Below, piece by piece: positions 10,421 to 23,495 of a stretch of 64,000 nucleotides of DNA. Source of the stretch: Glycine soja (taxonomy: Eukaryota; Streptophyta; Magnoliopsida; Fabales; Fabaceae); contig NW_021143923.1 of assembly GCF_004193775.1 (NCBI RefSeq), positions 46,248 to 110,247 on the forward strand. Reading direction: 5' to 3'. The notes beneath the pieces were generated by a model. It was not told where the DNA came from. It saw nothing but the letters and a program-made list of their open reading frames with translations, and made no database searches. Each line of letters opens with the position of its first letter. Within the stretch, counting starts at the first letter, position 1. The position numbers were made by a program, and so were the translations under genes.

Positions 10421-12000
10421 AATGGTCATAACTTTTCACACGGATGTCCGATTCAGGCTTATAATATATCGATACGCTCGAAATTAAACGTCAGAAACTC
10501 TCGGGAATTTCAAATAGTCATAACTTTTCACACGGATGTCCGATTCGGGCGCATAATATGTCGAGAGGCTCGACATTGAACAACGATAGCTCTTGAGAAA
10601 TTCAAATGGTCATAACTTTTCACACGGATGTCCGATTCAGGCAAATCACATATCGAGACGCTCAGAATTGAACACCGGAAGCTCTTGAGAAATTCAAATG
10701 GTCATACCATTTAATTCGAATGTCCAATTTTTGTGCATCACATATAGTGACACTCGAAATTGAACAACGGAAGCTCTCGTGAAATTCAAATGGTCATAAG
10801 TTGTCACACGGATGTCCGATTCAAGCTTATAATATATCGATACGCTCGAAATTAAACATCGGAAACTGTCGAGAAATTCAAATGGCCATAACTTTTCACA
10901 CGGATGTCCGATTCGATCGCATAAGATGTTGAGAGGCTCGAAATTGAACAACGGAAGCTCTTGAGAAATTCAAATGGTCATAACTTTTCACACGGATGTC
11001 CGATTCAGGAAAATCACATAACGAGACGCTTAGAATTGAACAACGGAAGCTCTTGAGAAATTTAAATGGTCATAACATTTAACTCGAATGTCCAATTTTG
11101 GCGCATCACATATAGTGACACTCGAAATTGAACCACGGAAGCTCTCGTGAAATTCAAATTTTCATAAGTTGTCACACGGATGTCCGATTCAAGCTTATAA
11201 TATATCGATACGCTCGAAATTAAACATCGGAAACTGTCGAGAAATTCAAATGGCCATAACTTTTCACACGGATGTCCGATTCGATCGCATAAGATGTCGA
11301 GAGGCTCGATATTGGACAACAGAAGCTCTTGAGAAATTCAAATGGCCATAACTTTTCACACGGATGTTCGATTCGGGCGCATAGTATGTCGAGACGCTCA
11401 AAATTAAACAACGGAAGCTCTTGAAAATTCAAATGGTCATAACTTTTCACACGGATGTTAGATTAAGGCGCATCACATATAGAGACGCTCGAAAATGAAC
11501 AACGGAAGCTCTTTGGAAATTAAAATGGTCATAACTTTTCACACAAATGTCCGATTCAGGCTTATAATATATCGATACGCTCGAAATTAAACGTCGGAAA
11601 CTCTCGAGAATTTCAAATAGTCATAACTTTTCACACGGATGTCCGATTTGGGCGCATAATATGTCGAGAGGCTCGAAATTGAACAACGGAAGCGCTTGAG
11701 AAATTCAAATGGTCATAACTTTTCACACGGATGTCCGATTCAGGCTTATAATATATCGATAAGCTCGAAATTAAACATCGGAAACTGTCGAGAAATTCAA
11801 ATGGCCATAACTTTTCACACGGATGTCCGATTTGGGCGCATAATATGTTGAGAGGCTCGAAATTGAACAACGGAAGCTCTTGAGAAATTTAAATGGTCAT
11901 AACATTTAACTCGAATGTCCAATTTTGGCGCATCACATATAGTGACACTCGAAATTGAACCACGGAAGCTCTCGTGAAATTCAAATTTTCATAAGTTGTC
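10400..12000. repeat. Block with a 4-mer (368-bp) duplication; source of the 15-kb copy
   Basis: A D-B-G-C order with the private variants agttgtcacacgg, ggaaactgtcgag and gatcgcataagatg. A 368-bp unit (exactly 4 x 92) is duplicated: equivalent D monomers start at about 10,694 and 11,062. A further copy of the D monomer with gaaccacggaag and aaattttcataag lies at about 11,884, 827 bp after the second. The F/B segment near 11,511 carries ctttggaaattaaaatgg. No gene is visible. Confidence 0.8.
10884..10975. repeat. Reference monomer, class G (gatcgcataagatg variant of A)
   Basis: Class G is an A derivative with gatcgcataagatg in place of gggcgcataatatg; many copies also have gctcgaatttgaac. 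I first see it around 10.9 kb. It recurs in the 552-bp HOR (12.3-14 kb), at 17.8-19.1 kb, 24.3-29.5 kb, 31.2-35.3 kb and 62.7 kb. I do not see it in the left 10 kb, so it marks a lineage that spread through the middle of the window. Confidence 0.82.
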
Positions 12001-14175
12001 ACACGGATGTCCGATTCAAGCTTATAATATATCGATACGCTCGAAATTAAACATCGGAAACTGTCGAGAAATTCAAATGGCCATAACTTTTAACACGGAT
12101 GTCCGATTCGGGCGCATAATATGTTGAGAGGCTCGAAATTGAACAACGGAAGCTCTTGAGAAATTCAAATGGTCATAACTATTCACACTGAGGTCTGATT
12201 CAGGATTATACTATATCGATACGCTCGAAATTAAACATCGGAAACTCTCGAGAAATTGAAATGGTCATAACTTTTCACACGGATGTCCGATTCGATCGCA
12301 TAAGATGTCGAGAGGCTCGAAATTGAACAATGGAAGCTCATGAGAAATTAAAATGGTCATAACTTTTCACACAGATGTCCGATTCAGGCTTATAATATAT
12401 CGATACGCTCGAAATTAAACGTCGGAAACTCTCGGGAAATTCAAATAGTCATAACTTCTCACACGGATGTCCGATTCGGGCGCATAATATGTCGAGAGGC
12501 TCGAAATTGAACAACGGAAGCGCTTGAGAAATTCAAATGGTCATAACTTTTCACACGGATGTCCGATTCAAGCTTATAATATATCGATACGCTCGAAATT
12601 AAACATCGGAAACTGTCGAGAAATTCAAATGGCCATAACTTTTAACACGGATGTCCGATTCGGGCGCATAATATGTTGAGAGGCTCGAAATTGAACAACG
12701 GAAGCTCTTGAGAAATTCAAATGGTCATAACTATTCACACTGAGGTCTGATTCAGGATTATACTATATCGATACGCTCGAAATTAAACATCGGAAACTCT
12801 CGAGAAATTGAAATGGTCATAACTTTTCACACGGATGTCCGATTCGATCGCATAAGATGTCGAGAGGCTCAAAATTGAACAATGGAAGCTCATGAGAAAT
12901 TAAAATGGTCATAACTTTTCACACAGATGTCCGATTCAGGCTTATAATATATCGATACGCTCGAAATTAAACGTCGGAAACTCTCGGGAAATTCAAATAG
13001 TCATAACTTCTCACACGGATGTCCGATTCGGGCGCATAATATGTCGAGAGGCTCGAAATTGAACAACGGAAGCGCTTGAGAAATTCAAATGGTCATAACT
13101 TTTCACACGGATGTCCGATTCAAGCTTATAATATATCGATACGCTCGAAATTAAACATCGGAAACTGTCGAGAAATTCAAATGGCCATAACTTTTCACAC
13201 GGATGTCCGATTCGGGTGCATAATATGTTGAGAGGCTCGAAATTGAACAACGGAAGCTCTTGAGAAATTCAAATGGTCATAACTATTCACACTGAGGTCT
13301 GATTCAGGATTATACTATATCGATACGCTCGAAATTAAACATCGGAAACTCTCGAGAAATTGAAATGGTCATAACTTTTCACACGGATGTCCGATTCGAT
13401 CGCATAAGATGTCGAGAGGCTCAAAATTGAACAATGGAAGCTCTTGAGAAATTAAAATGGTCATAACTTTTCACACAGATGTCCGATTCAGGCTTATAAT
13501 ATATCGATACGCTCGAAATTAAACGTCGGAAACTCTCGGGAAATTCAAATAGTCATAACTTCTCACACGGATGTCCGATTCGGGCGCATAATATGTCGAG
13601 AGGCTCGAAATTGAACAACGGAAGCGCTTGAGAAATTCAAATGGTCATAACTTTTCACACGGATGTCCGATTCAGGCTTATAAAATATCGATACGCTCGA
13701 AATTAAACATTGGAAACTCTCGAGAAATTCAAATGGCCATAACTTTTCACACGGATGTCCGATTCGGGCGCATAATATGTCGAGAGGCTCGAAATTGAAC
13801 AACGGAAGCTCTTGAGAAATTCAAATGGTCATAACTATTCACACTGAGGTCTGATTCAGGATTATACTATATCGATACGCTCGAAATTAAACATCAAAAA
13901 CTCTCGAGAAATTGAAATGGTCATAACTTTTCACACGGATGTCCGATTCGATCGCATAAGATGTCGAGAGGCTCAAAATTGAACAATGGAAGCTCTTGAG
14001 AAATTAAAATGGTCATAACCTTTCACACAGATGTCCGATTCAGGCTTATAATATATCGATACGCTCGAAATTAAACGTCGGAAACTCTCGGGAAATTCAA
14101 ATAGTCATAACTTCTCAGACGGATGTCCGATTCGGGCGCATAATATGTCGAGAGGCTCGAAATTGAACAACGGAA
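12001..14175. repeat. 6-mer higher-order repeat, 552 bp, about 3.9 copies
   Basis: A regular higher-order repeat. The marker attcacactgaggtctgatt lies at 12,181, 12,733, 13,285 and 13,837, exactly 552 bp apart each time (6 x 92). Each unit contains, in order, a B monomer with ggaaactgtcgag, an A monomer with atgttgagagg, an F-type monomer with ggattatactatatcg, a G monomer, a B monomer with aaacgtcggaaactctcggg and an A monomer with acttctcacacgg and gaagcgcttgag. Copies differ by only a few bases. The first monomer of the fourth copy (about 13,657) has been replaced by an ordinary B type (ggcttataaaatatcg, cattggaaactctcg), and that copy ends at 14,175 where gctcttgag replaces gcgcttgag. Confidence 0.93.
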
Positions 14176-14562
14176 GCTCTTGAGAAATTCAAATGGTCAT
14201 AACTTTTCACACGGATCTCCGATTCAGGCAAATCACATATCGAGACGCACAAAATTGAACAACGGAAGCTCTTGACAAATTCAAATGGTCAGAATTTTTC
14301 ACACGGATGTTAGATTAAGGCGCATCACATATAGAGACGCTCGAAAATAAACAACGGAAGTTCACAGGAAATTAAAATGGTCATAAATTTTCACACTGAG
14401 GTCCGATTCAGGCTTATAATATAATGATACGCTCGAAATTAAACATCGGAAGCTGTCGAGATATTCAAATGGTCATAACTTTTCACACGGATGTCCGATT
14501 CAGGCTTATAATATATCGATACGCACAAAATTAAACATCGAAAACTCTCGAGAAATTCAAAT

Positions 14563-14654
14563 GGCCATAACTTTTCACACGGATGTCCGATTCGGGCGCA
14601 TCACATATAGTGACACTCGAAATTGAACAACGGAAGCTCTCGTTAAATTCAAAT
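14563..14654. repeat. Chimeric monomer A/D
   Basis: The first half is class A (ggccataac box, cggatgtccgattcgggcg) and the second half class D (catcacatatagtgacactc, then gctctcgttaaattc). The switch falls within the gcgcat shared by both classes, as expected for unequal crossing-over or gene conversion. Confidence 0.82.
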
Positions 14655-15139
14655 GGTCATAACTTTTCACACTGAGGTCCGATTCATGCTTATAATATAT
14701 TGATACGCTCGTAATTAAAAGTCGGAAACTCTCGAGAAATTCGAATGGTCATAACTTTTCACACGGATGTCCGATTCGGGCGCATAATATGTCGAGAGGC
14801 TTGAAATTGAACAATGGAAACTCTTGAGAAATTCAAATGGTCATAACTTTTCAAAGAAATGTCCGATTCAGGCTTATAATATATCGATACGCTCATAATT
14901 AAACATCGGAAACTCTCGAGAAATTCAACTGGTCATAACGTTTCACACGGATGTCCAATTTGGGTGTATAATATGTCAAGAGGCTCAAAATTGAACAACG
15001 GAAACTCTTGAGAAATTCAAATGGTCATAACTTTTCACACGGATGTTAGATTAAGGCGCATCACATATAGAGACGCTCGAAAATGAACAACGGAAGCTCT
15101 CGGGAAATTAAAATGGTCATAACTTTTCACACAAATGTC

Positions 15140-16020
15140 CGATTCAGGCTTATAATATATCGATACGCTCAAAATTAAACGTCGGAAACTCTCAGGGATT
15201 TCAAATAGTCATAACTTTTCACACGGATGTCCGATTCGGGCGCATAATCTGTCGAGAGGCTCGACATTGAACAACGATAGCTCTTGAGAAATTCAAATGG
15301 TCATAACTTTTCACACGGATGTCCGATTCAGGCAAATCACATATCGAGACGCTCAGAATTGAACACCGGAAGCTCTTGAGAAATTCAAATGGTCATAACA
15401 TTTAATTCGAATGTCCAATTTTGGTGCATCACATATAGTGACACTCGAAATTGAACAACGGAAGCTCTCGTGAAATTCAAATGGTCATAAGTTGTCACAC
15501 GGATGTCCGATTCAAGCTTATAATATATCGATACGCTCGAAATTAAACATCGGAAACTGTCGAGAAATTCAAATGGCCATAACTTTTCACACGGATGTCT
15601 GATTCGATCGCATAAGATGTCGAGAGGCTCGAAATTGGACAACAGAAGCTCTTGAGAAATTCAAATGGTCATAACTTTTCACACGGATGTTCGATTCGGG
15701 CGCATAGTATGTCGAGACGCTCAAAATTAAACAACGGAAGCTCTTGAAAATTCAAATGGTCATAACTTTTCACACGGATGTTAGATTAAGGCGCATCACA
15801 TATAGAGACGCTCGAAAATGAACAACGGAAGCTCTTTGGAAATTAAAATGGTCATAACTTTTTACACAAATGTCCGATTCAGGCTTATAATATATCGATA
15901 CGCTCGAAATTAAACGTCGGAAACTCTCGAGAATTTCAAATAGTCATAACTTTTCACACGGATGTCCGATTTGAGCGCATAATATGTCGAGAGGCTCGAA
16001 ATTGCACAACGGAAGCTCTT
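15140..16020. repeat. Copy of the 10.45-11.7 kb segment, one 4-mer shorter
   Basis: Shared private markers include cgacattgaacaacgatag (10.57 and 15.26 kb), gaattgaacaccggaag, agttgtcacacgg, ttcgggcgcatagtatg and ctttggaaattaaaatgg. The left part matches with an offset of 4,691 bp (51 monomers minus 1). The right part (ctttggaaat at 11,511 and 15,834) has an offset of 4,323 bp. The difference is exactly 368 bp, so this copy lacks one of the two 4-mer units present at 10.7-11.4 kb. Confidence 0.86.
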
Positions 16021-16124
16021 GAGAAATTCAAATGGTCATAAGTTGTCACACGGATGTCCGATTCAAGCTTATAATATATCGATACGCTCGAAATTAAACA
16101 TCGGAAACTGTCGAGAAATTCAAA

Positions 16125-16216
16125 TGGCCATAACTTTTCACACGGATGTCCCATTCGGGCGCATCACATATAGTGACACTCGAAATTGAACAACGGAAGC
16201 TCTCGTTAAATTCAAA
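16125..16216. repeat. Chimeric monomer A/D, second copy
   Basis: The same A-to-D switch as at 14,563, and the same gctctcgttaaattc ending. It lies 1,562 bp downstream, so the chimera arose once and was copied with its flank (F with gagaaattcgaatgg follows in both places). Confidence 0.82.
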
Positions 16217-16953
16217 TGGTCATAACTTTTCACACTGAGGTCCGATTCAGGCTTATAATATATTGATACGCTCGAAATTAAAAGTCGGAAACTCTCGAGA
16301 AATTCGAATGGTCATAACTTTTCACACGGATGTCCGATTCGGGCGCATAATATGTCGAGAGGCTTGAAATTGAACAATGGAAACTCTTGAGAAATTCAAA
16401 TGGTCATAACTTTTCAAACAGATGTCCGATTCAGGCTTATAATATATTGATACGCTCGAAATTAAAAGTCGGAAACTCTCGAGAAATTCGAATGGTCATA
16501 ACTTTTCACACGGATGTCCGATTCAGGCAAATCACATATCGAGACGCTCAAAATTAAACAACGGAAGCTCTTGAGAAATTCAAATGGTCATAACATTTAA
16601 CTCGAATGTCCAATTTTGGCGCATCACATATAGTGACACTCGAAACTGAACAACGGAAGCTCTCGTGAAATTCAAATGGTCGTAACTTTTCACACGGATG
16701 TCCGATTCAGGCTTATAATATATCGATACGCTCGAAATTAAACATCGGAAACTCTCGAGAAATTCAATTGATCATGACTTTTCACACGGATGTCCGATTC
16801 GGGGACATAATATGTCGAGAGGCTCGAAATTGAACAATGGAAGCTCTTGAGAAATTCAAATGGTCATAACTTTTCAGACGGATGTCCGATTCAGGCAAAT
16901 AATATATCGATAGGCACGAAATTAAACATCGGAAACTCTCGAGAAATTCAAAT

Positions 16954-17045
16954 GGCCATAACTTTTCACACGGATGTCCGATTCGGGTGCATCACATATA
17001 GTGACACTCGAAATTGAACAACGGAAGCTCTCGTTAAATTCAAAT
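16954..17045. repeat. Chimeric monomer A/D, third copy
   Basis: The A-to-D switch again, with gggtgcatcacatatagtg and gctctcgttaaattc. It lies 829 bp after the second copy. The flanks downstream differ (ggttataatatatcg), so the copy has recombined with another lineage. Confidence 0.78.
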
Positions 17046-17499
17046 GGTCATAACTTTTCACACTGAGGTCCGATTCAGGGTTATAATATATCGATACGCT
17101 CGAAATTGAACATCGGAAACTCTCGAGAAATTCAAATGATCAGGACTTTTCACACGGATGTCCGATTCGGGCGCATAATATGTCGAGAGACTCGAAATTG
17201 AATAACGGAAGCTCTTGAGAAATTCAAATGGTCATAACTTTTCAAACGGATGTCCTATTCAGGCTTATAATATATCAATACGCTCGAAATTAAACATCGG
17301 AAACTCTCGAGAAATTCAAATGGCCATAACTTTTCACACGGATGTCCGATTCGGGCGCATAATATGTCGAGAGGCTCGAAATCGAACAACGGAACCTCAT
17401 GAAAAATTCAAATGGCCATAACTTTTCACACGGATGTCCGATTCAGGCAAATCACATATCGAGACGCTCAGAATTGAACAACGGAAGCTCTTGATAAAT

Positions 17500-19788
17500 T
17501 CAAATGGTCAAAATTTTTTACACGGATGTTCGATTATGGCAAATCACATATCGAGACGCTCAGAATTGAACATCGGAAGCTCTTGAGAAATTCAAATGGT
17601 CAGAACTTCTCACACGGATGTTAGATTAGGACGCATCACATATAGAGACGCTCGAAAATGAACAACGGAATCTCTCGGGAAATTAAAATGGTCATAACTT
17701 TTCACATTGAGGTCCGATTAAGGCTTATAATATATCGATACGCTCGAAATTAAACGTCGGAAACTCTCGAGAAATTCAAATTGTCATAACTTTTCACACA
17801 GATGTCCGATTCGATCCCATAAGATGCCGAGAGGCTCGAATTTGAACAAGAGAAGCTCTTGAGAAATTCAAATGGTCATAACATTTCACACGGATGTCCG
17901 ATTCAGGCTTATAATATATCGATACGCTCGAAATTAAACATCGGAAACTCTCGAGAAATTCAAATGATCATGACTTTTCACACGGATGTCCGATTCGGGC
18001 GCATAATATATGGAGAGGCTCGAAATTGAACAACGGAAGCTCTTGAGAAATTCAAATGGACATAACTTTTCACACGGATGTCCGATTCAGGCTTATAATA
18101 TATCGATACGCTCGAAATTAAACATCGGAAACTCTCGAGAAATTCAAATGGTCATAACTCTTCACACGGATGTCCGATTCGGGCGCATAATATGTCGAGA
18201 GGCTCAAAATTGAACAACGGAAGCTCTTGAGAAATTCAAATGGTCATAACTTTCCACACGGATGTCCGATTCAGGCATATCACATATCGAGACGCTCAGA
18301 ATTGAACAACGGAAGCTCTTGAGAAATTCAAATGCTCATAACATTTAACTCGAATGTCCAATTTAGGCGCATAACATATAGTGATATTTGAAATTGAACA
18401 ACGGAAGCTCTCGTCAAATTCAAATGGTCATAACTTTTCACACTGAGGTCCGATTCAGGGTTATAATATATCGATACGCTCGAAATTAAACATCGGAAAC
18501 TCTCGAGAAGTTCAAATGATCATGAATTTTCACACGGATGTCCGATTCCGGCGCATAATATGTCGAGAGGCTCGAAATTGAACAACGGAAGCCTTTGAGA
18601 AATTCAAATGGTCATAACTTTTCACACGGATGTCCGATTCAGGCTTATAATATATCGAGACGCTCGAAATTAAACATCGGAAACTCTCGCGAAATTCAAA
18701 TGGTCATAACTTTTCACACGGATGTCCGATTCGGGCGCATAATATGTCGAGAGGCTCGAAATTGAACAACGGAAGCTCTTGAGAAATTCAAATGGTCAAA
18801 AATTTTTACACGGATGTTCGATTATGGCAAATCACATATCGAGACGCTCAAAATTGAACATCGGAAGCTCTTGAGAAATTCAAATGGTCAGAACTTCCCA
18901 CACGGATGTTAGATTAGGGCGCATCACATATAGAGACGCTCGAAAATGAACAACGGAATCTTTCGGGAAATTAAAATGGTCATAACTTTTCACATTGAGG
19001 TCCGATTAAGGCTTATAATATATCGATACGCTCGAAATTAAACGTCGGAAACTCTCGAGAAATTCAAATTGTCATAACTTTTCACACAGATGTCCGATTC
19101 GATCCCATAAAATGCCGAGAGGCTCGAATTTCAACAAGAGAAGCTCTTGAGAAATTCAAATGGTCATAACATTTCACACGGATGTCCGATTCAGGCTTAT
19201 AATATATCGATACGCTCGAAATTAAACATCGGAAACTCTCGAGAAATTCAAATGATCATAACTTTTCACACGGATGTCCGATTCGGGCGCATAATATGTG
19301 GAGAGGCTCGAAATTGAACAACGGAAGCTCTTGAGAAATTCAAATGGACATAACTTTTCACACGGATGTCCGATTCAGGCTTATAATATATCGATACGCT
19401 CGAAATTAAACATCGGAAACTCTCGAGAAATTCAAATGGTCATAACTTTTCACACGGATGTCCGATTCGGGCGCATAATATGTCGAGAGGTTCAAAATTG
19501 AACAACGGAAGCTCTTGAGAAATTCAAATGGTCATAACTTTCCACACGGATGTCCGATTCAGGCAAATCACATATTGAGACGCTCAGAATTGAACAACGG
19601 AAGCTCTTGAGAAATTCAAATGGTCATAACATTTAACTCGAATGACCAATTTAGGCGCATCACATATAGTGATATTTGAAATTGAACAACGGAAGCTCTC
19701 GTCAAATTCAAATGGTCATAACGTTTCACACTGAGGTCCGATTCAGGGTTATAATATATCGATACGCTCGAAATTAAACATCGAAAAC
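17500..19788. repeat. 14-mer higher-order repeat, 1,288 bp, about 1.8 copies
   Basis: Markers repeat at exactly 1,288 bp (14 x 92). The ttttacacggatgttcgatt region is at about 17.52 and 18.81 kb, gatcccataa at 17.82 and 19.10 kb, tttgaacaagagaag-type tails near 17.84 and 19.13 kb, and a gtggagaggctcg / atggagaggctcg A monomer at 18.01 and 19.30 kb. The same 67-residue reading frame therefore appears twice. Homology stops at about 19,788, where ctctcgcgaaattc replaces ctcgagaagttc. Confidence 0.9.
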
Positions 19789-22700
19789 TCTCGCGAAATT
19801 CAAATGGTCATAACTTTTCACACGGATGTCCGATTCGGGCGCATAATATGTCGAGAGGCTCGAAATTGAACAACGGAAGCTCTTGAGAAATTCAAATGGT
19901 CAAAACTTTTTACACGGATGTTCGATTATGGCAAATCACAAATCGAGACGCTCAAATTGAACATCGGAAGCTCTTGAGAAATTCAAATGGTCAGAACTTT
20001 TCACACGGATGTTAGATTAAGGCGCATCACATATAGAGACGCTCGAAAATGAACAACGGAAGCTCTCAGGAAATTAAAATGGTCATAACTTTTCACACTG
20101 AGGTCCGATTCAGGCTTACAATATATTGATACGCTCGAAATTAAACATCGGAAGCTCTCGAGAAATTCAAATGGTCATAACTTTTCACACGGATGTCCGA
20201 TTCGGGCGCATAATATGTCGAGAAGCTCAAAATTGAACAACAGAAGCTCTAGAGAAATTCAAATGGTCATCAATTTTCACACGGATGTCCGATTCAGGCT
20301 TATAATATATCGATACGCTAGATATTAAACATCGGAAGTTCTCGAGATATTCAAATGGTCATAACTATTCACACGGATGTCCGATTCGGGCGAATCACAT
20401 ATCGAGACGCTCATAATTGAACAACGGAAGCTCTTGAGAAATTCAAATGGTCAGAACTTTTCTCACGGATGTTTGATTAAGGCGCATCACATATAGAGAC
20501 GCTCGAAAATGAACAACGGAAGCTCTCGGGAAATTAAAATGGTCATAACTTTTCACACTGAGGTCCGATTCAGGCTTACAATATATTGATACTCTAGAAA
20601 TTAAACATCGGAAGTTCTCGAGATATTCAAATGGTCATAACTTTTTACACGGATGTCCGATTCGGGCGCATAATATGTCGAGAGGCTCGAAATTGAACAA
20701 TAGATGCTCTTGAGAAATTCAAATGGTCATAACTTTTCACACGGATGTCCGATTCAGACAAATCACATCACGAGACGCTCAGAATTCAACAACGGAAGCT
20801 CTTGATAAATTCAAATGGTCATAAAAATTAACTCGAATGTCCAATTTTGGCGCATCACATATAGTGACACTCGAAATTGAACAACGGAAGCTCTCGTGAA
20901 ATTCAAATGGTCATAACTTTTCACACGGATGTCCGATTCAGGCTTATAATATATCGATATGCTCGAAATTAAACATCGGAAACTCTCGAGAAATTCAAAT
21001 GGCCATAACTTTTCACACGGATGTCCGATTCGGACGCATAATATGATGAGAGGCTCGAATTTGAACAACGGAAGCTCTCGAGAAATTCAAATGGTCCTAA
21101 CATTTCACACGGATGTCTGATTCAGGCTTATAATATATCGATACACTTGAAATTAAACATCGGAAACTCTCGAGAAATTCAAATGATCATGAATTTTCAC
21201 ACGGATGTCCGATTCGGGCGCATAATATGTCGAGAGGCTCGAAATTGAACAACGGAAGCCTTTGAGAAATTCAAATGGTCATAACTTTTCACACGGATGT
21301 CCGATTCAGGCTTATAATATATCGATACGCTCGAAATTAAACATCGGAAACTCTCGCGAAATTCAAATGGTCATAACTTTTCAAACGGATGTCCGATTCG
21401 GGCGCATAATATGTCGAGAGGCTCGAAATTGAACAACGGAAGCTCTTGAGAAATTCAAATGGTCAAAACTCTTTACACGGATGTTCGATTATGGCAAATC
21501 ACATATCGAGACGCTCAAAATTGAACATCAGAAGCTCTTGAGAAATTCAAATGGTCAGAACTTTTCACACGGATGTTAGATTAAGGCGCATCACATATAG
21601 AGACGCTCGAAAATGAACAACGGAAGCTCTCGGGAAATTAAAATGGGCATAACTTTTCACACTGAGGTCCGATTCAGGCTTACAATATATTGATACGCTC
21701 GAAATTAAACATCGGAAGCTCTCGAGAAATTCAAATGGTCATAACTTTTCACACGGATGTCCGATTCGGGCGCATAATATGTCGAGAAGCTCGAAATTGA
21801 ACAACAGAAGCTCTAGAGAAATTCAAATGGTCATCAATTTTCACACGGATGTCCGATTCAGGCTTATAATATATCGATACGCTAGAAATAAAACATCGGA
21901 AGTTCTCGAGATATTCAAATGGTCATAACTATTCACACGGATGTCCGATTCGGGCGAATCACATATCGAGACGCTCATAATTGAACAACGGAAGCTCTTG
22001 AGAAATTCAAATGGTCAGAACTTTTCTCACGGATGTTAGATTAAGGCGCATCACATATAGAGACGCTCGAAAATGAACAACGGAAGCTCTCGGGAAATTA
22101 AAATGGTCATAACTTTTCACACTGAGGTCCGATTCAGGCTTACAATATATTGATACTCTAGAAATTAAACATCGGAAGTTCTCGAGATATTCAAATGGTC
22201 ATAACTTTTTACACGGATGTCCGATTCGGGCGCATAATATGTCGAGAGGCTCAAAATTTAACAATAGATGCTCTTGAGAAATTCAAATGGTCATACCTTT
22301 TCACACGGATGTCCGATTCAGACAAATCACATCACGAGACGCTCAGAATTCAACAACGGAAGCTCTTGATAAATTCAAATGGTCATAACAATTAACACGA
22401 ATGTCCAATTTTGGCGCATCACATATAGTGACACTCGAAATTGAACAACGGAAGCTCTCGTGAAATTCAAATGGTCATAACTTTTCACATGGATGTCCGA
22501 TTCAGGCTTATAAAATATCGATATGCTCGAAATTAAACATCGGAAACTCTCGAGAAATTCAAATGGCCATAACTTTTCACACGGATGTCCGATTCGGACG
22601 CATAATATGACGAGACGCTCGAATTTGAACAACGGAAGCTTTTGAGAAATTCAAATGGTCCTAACATTTCACACGGATATCCGATTCAGGCTTATAATAT

Positions 22701-23495
22701 ATCGATACGCTCGAAATTAAACATCGGAAACTCTCGAGAAATTCAAATGAACATGAATTTTCACACGGATGTCCGATTCGGGCGCATAATATGTCGAGAG
22801 GCTCGAAATTGAACAACGGAAGCCTTTGAGAAATTCAAATGGTCATAACTTTTCACACGGATGTCCGATTCAGGCTTATAATATATCGATACGCTCGAAA
22901 TTAAACATCGGAAACTCTCGCGAAATTCAAATGGTCATAACTTTTCACACGGATGTCCGATTCGGGCGCATAATATGTCGAGAGGCTCGAAATTGAACAA
23001 CGGAAGCTCTTGAGAAATTCAAATGGTCAAAACTTTTTACACGGATGTTCGATTATGGCAAATCACATATCGAGACGCTCAAAATTGAACATCAGAAGCT
23101 CTTGAGAAATTCAAATGGTCAGAACTTTTCACACGGATGTTAGATTAAGGCGCATCACATATAGAGACGCTCGAAAATGAACAACGGAAGCTCTCGGGAA
23201 ATTAAAATGGGCATAACTTTTCACACTGAGGTCCGATTCAGGCTTACAATATATTGATACGCTCGAAATTAAACATCGGAAGCTCTCGAGAAATTCAAAT
23301 GGTCATAACTTTTCACACGGATGTCCGATTCGGGCGCATAATATGTCGAGAAGCTCGAAATTGAACAACAGAAGCTCTAGAGAAATTCAAATGGTCATCA
23401 ATTTTCACACGGATGTCCGATTCAGGCTTATAATATATCGATACGCTCGAAATTAAACATCGGAAGTTCTCGAGATATTCAAATGGTCATAACTA
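19780..23495. repeat. 17-mer higher-order repeat, 1,564 bp, about 2.4 copies
   Basis: The rare marker tcatcaattttcacacgg places caattttcac at 20,271, 21,835 and 23,399, exactly 1,564 bp (17 x 92) apart. Equivalent D monomers with taactcgaatgtccaatttt or taacacgaatg start near 20,811 and 22,375. An A/C chimera (ttcgggcgaatcacatatcg) sits at about 20,357-20,448 and 21,921-22,012, and ctctagaaattaaacatcgg also repeats. Copies differ by only a few changes. The ttcgattatggcaaatcac C variant is shared with the preceding 14-mer. The third copy stops near 23,495, where gattagatcacataag begins. Confidence 0.92.

Larger units (their letters stand above)
14176..17500. repeat. Mosaic block with chimeric monomers and a copy of the 10.4-kb locus
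   Basis: About 36 monomers of mixed class. It holds three A/D chimeric monomers and, at about 15.14-16.0 kb, a second copy of the 10.45-11.7 kb segment. It also has early gatctccgattcaggcaaat C variants (14.2 kb) that become common at 24-30 kb. No regular unit, gene or insertion is visible. Confidence 0.8.

Noticed and set aside
11169..11450. Overlapping reading frames on both strands as a possible antisense gene pair
   Set aside because: Both are short frames in the same 4-mer satellite unit, and the overlap follows from the absence of stops in particular monomer classes.
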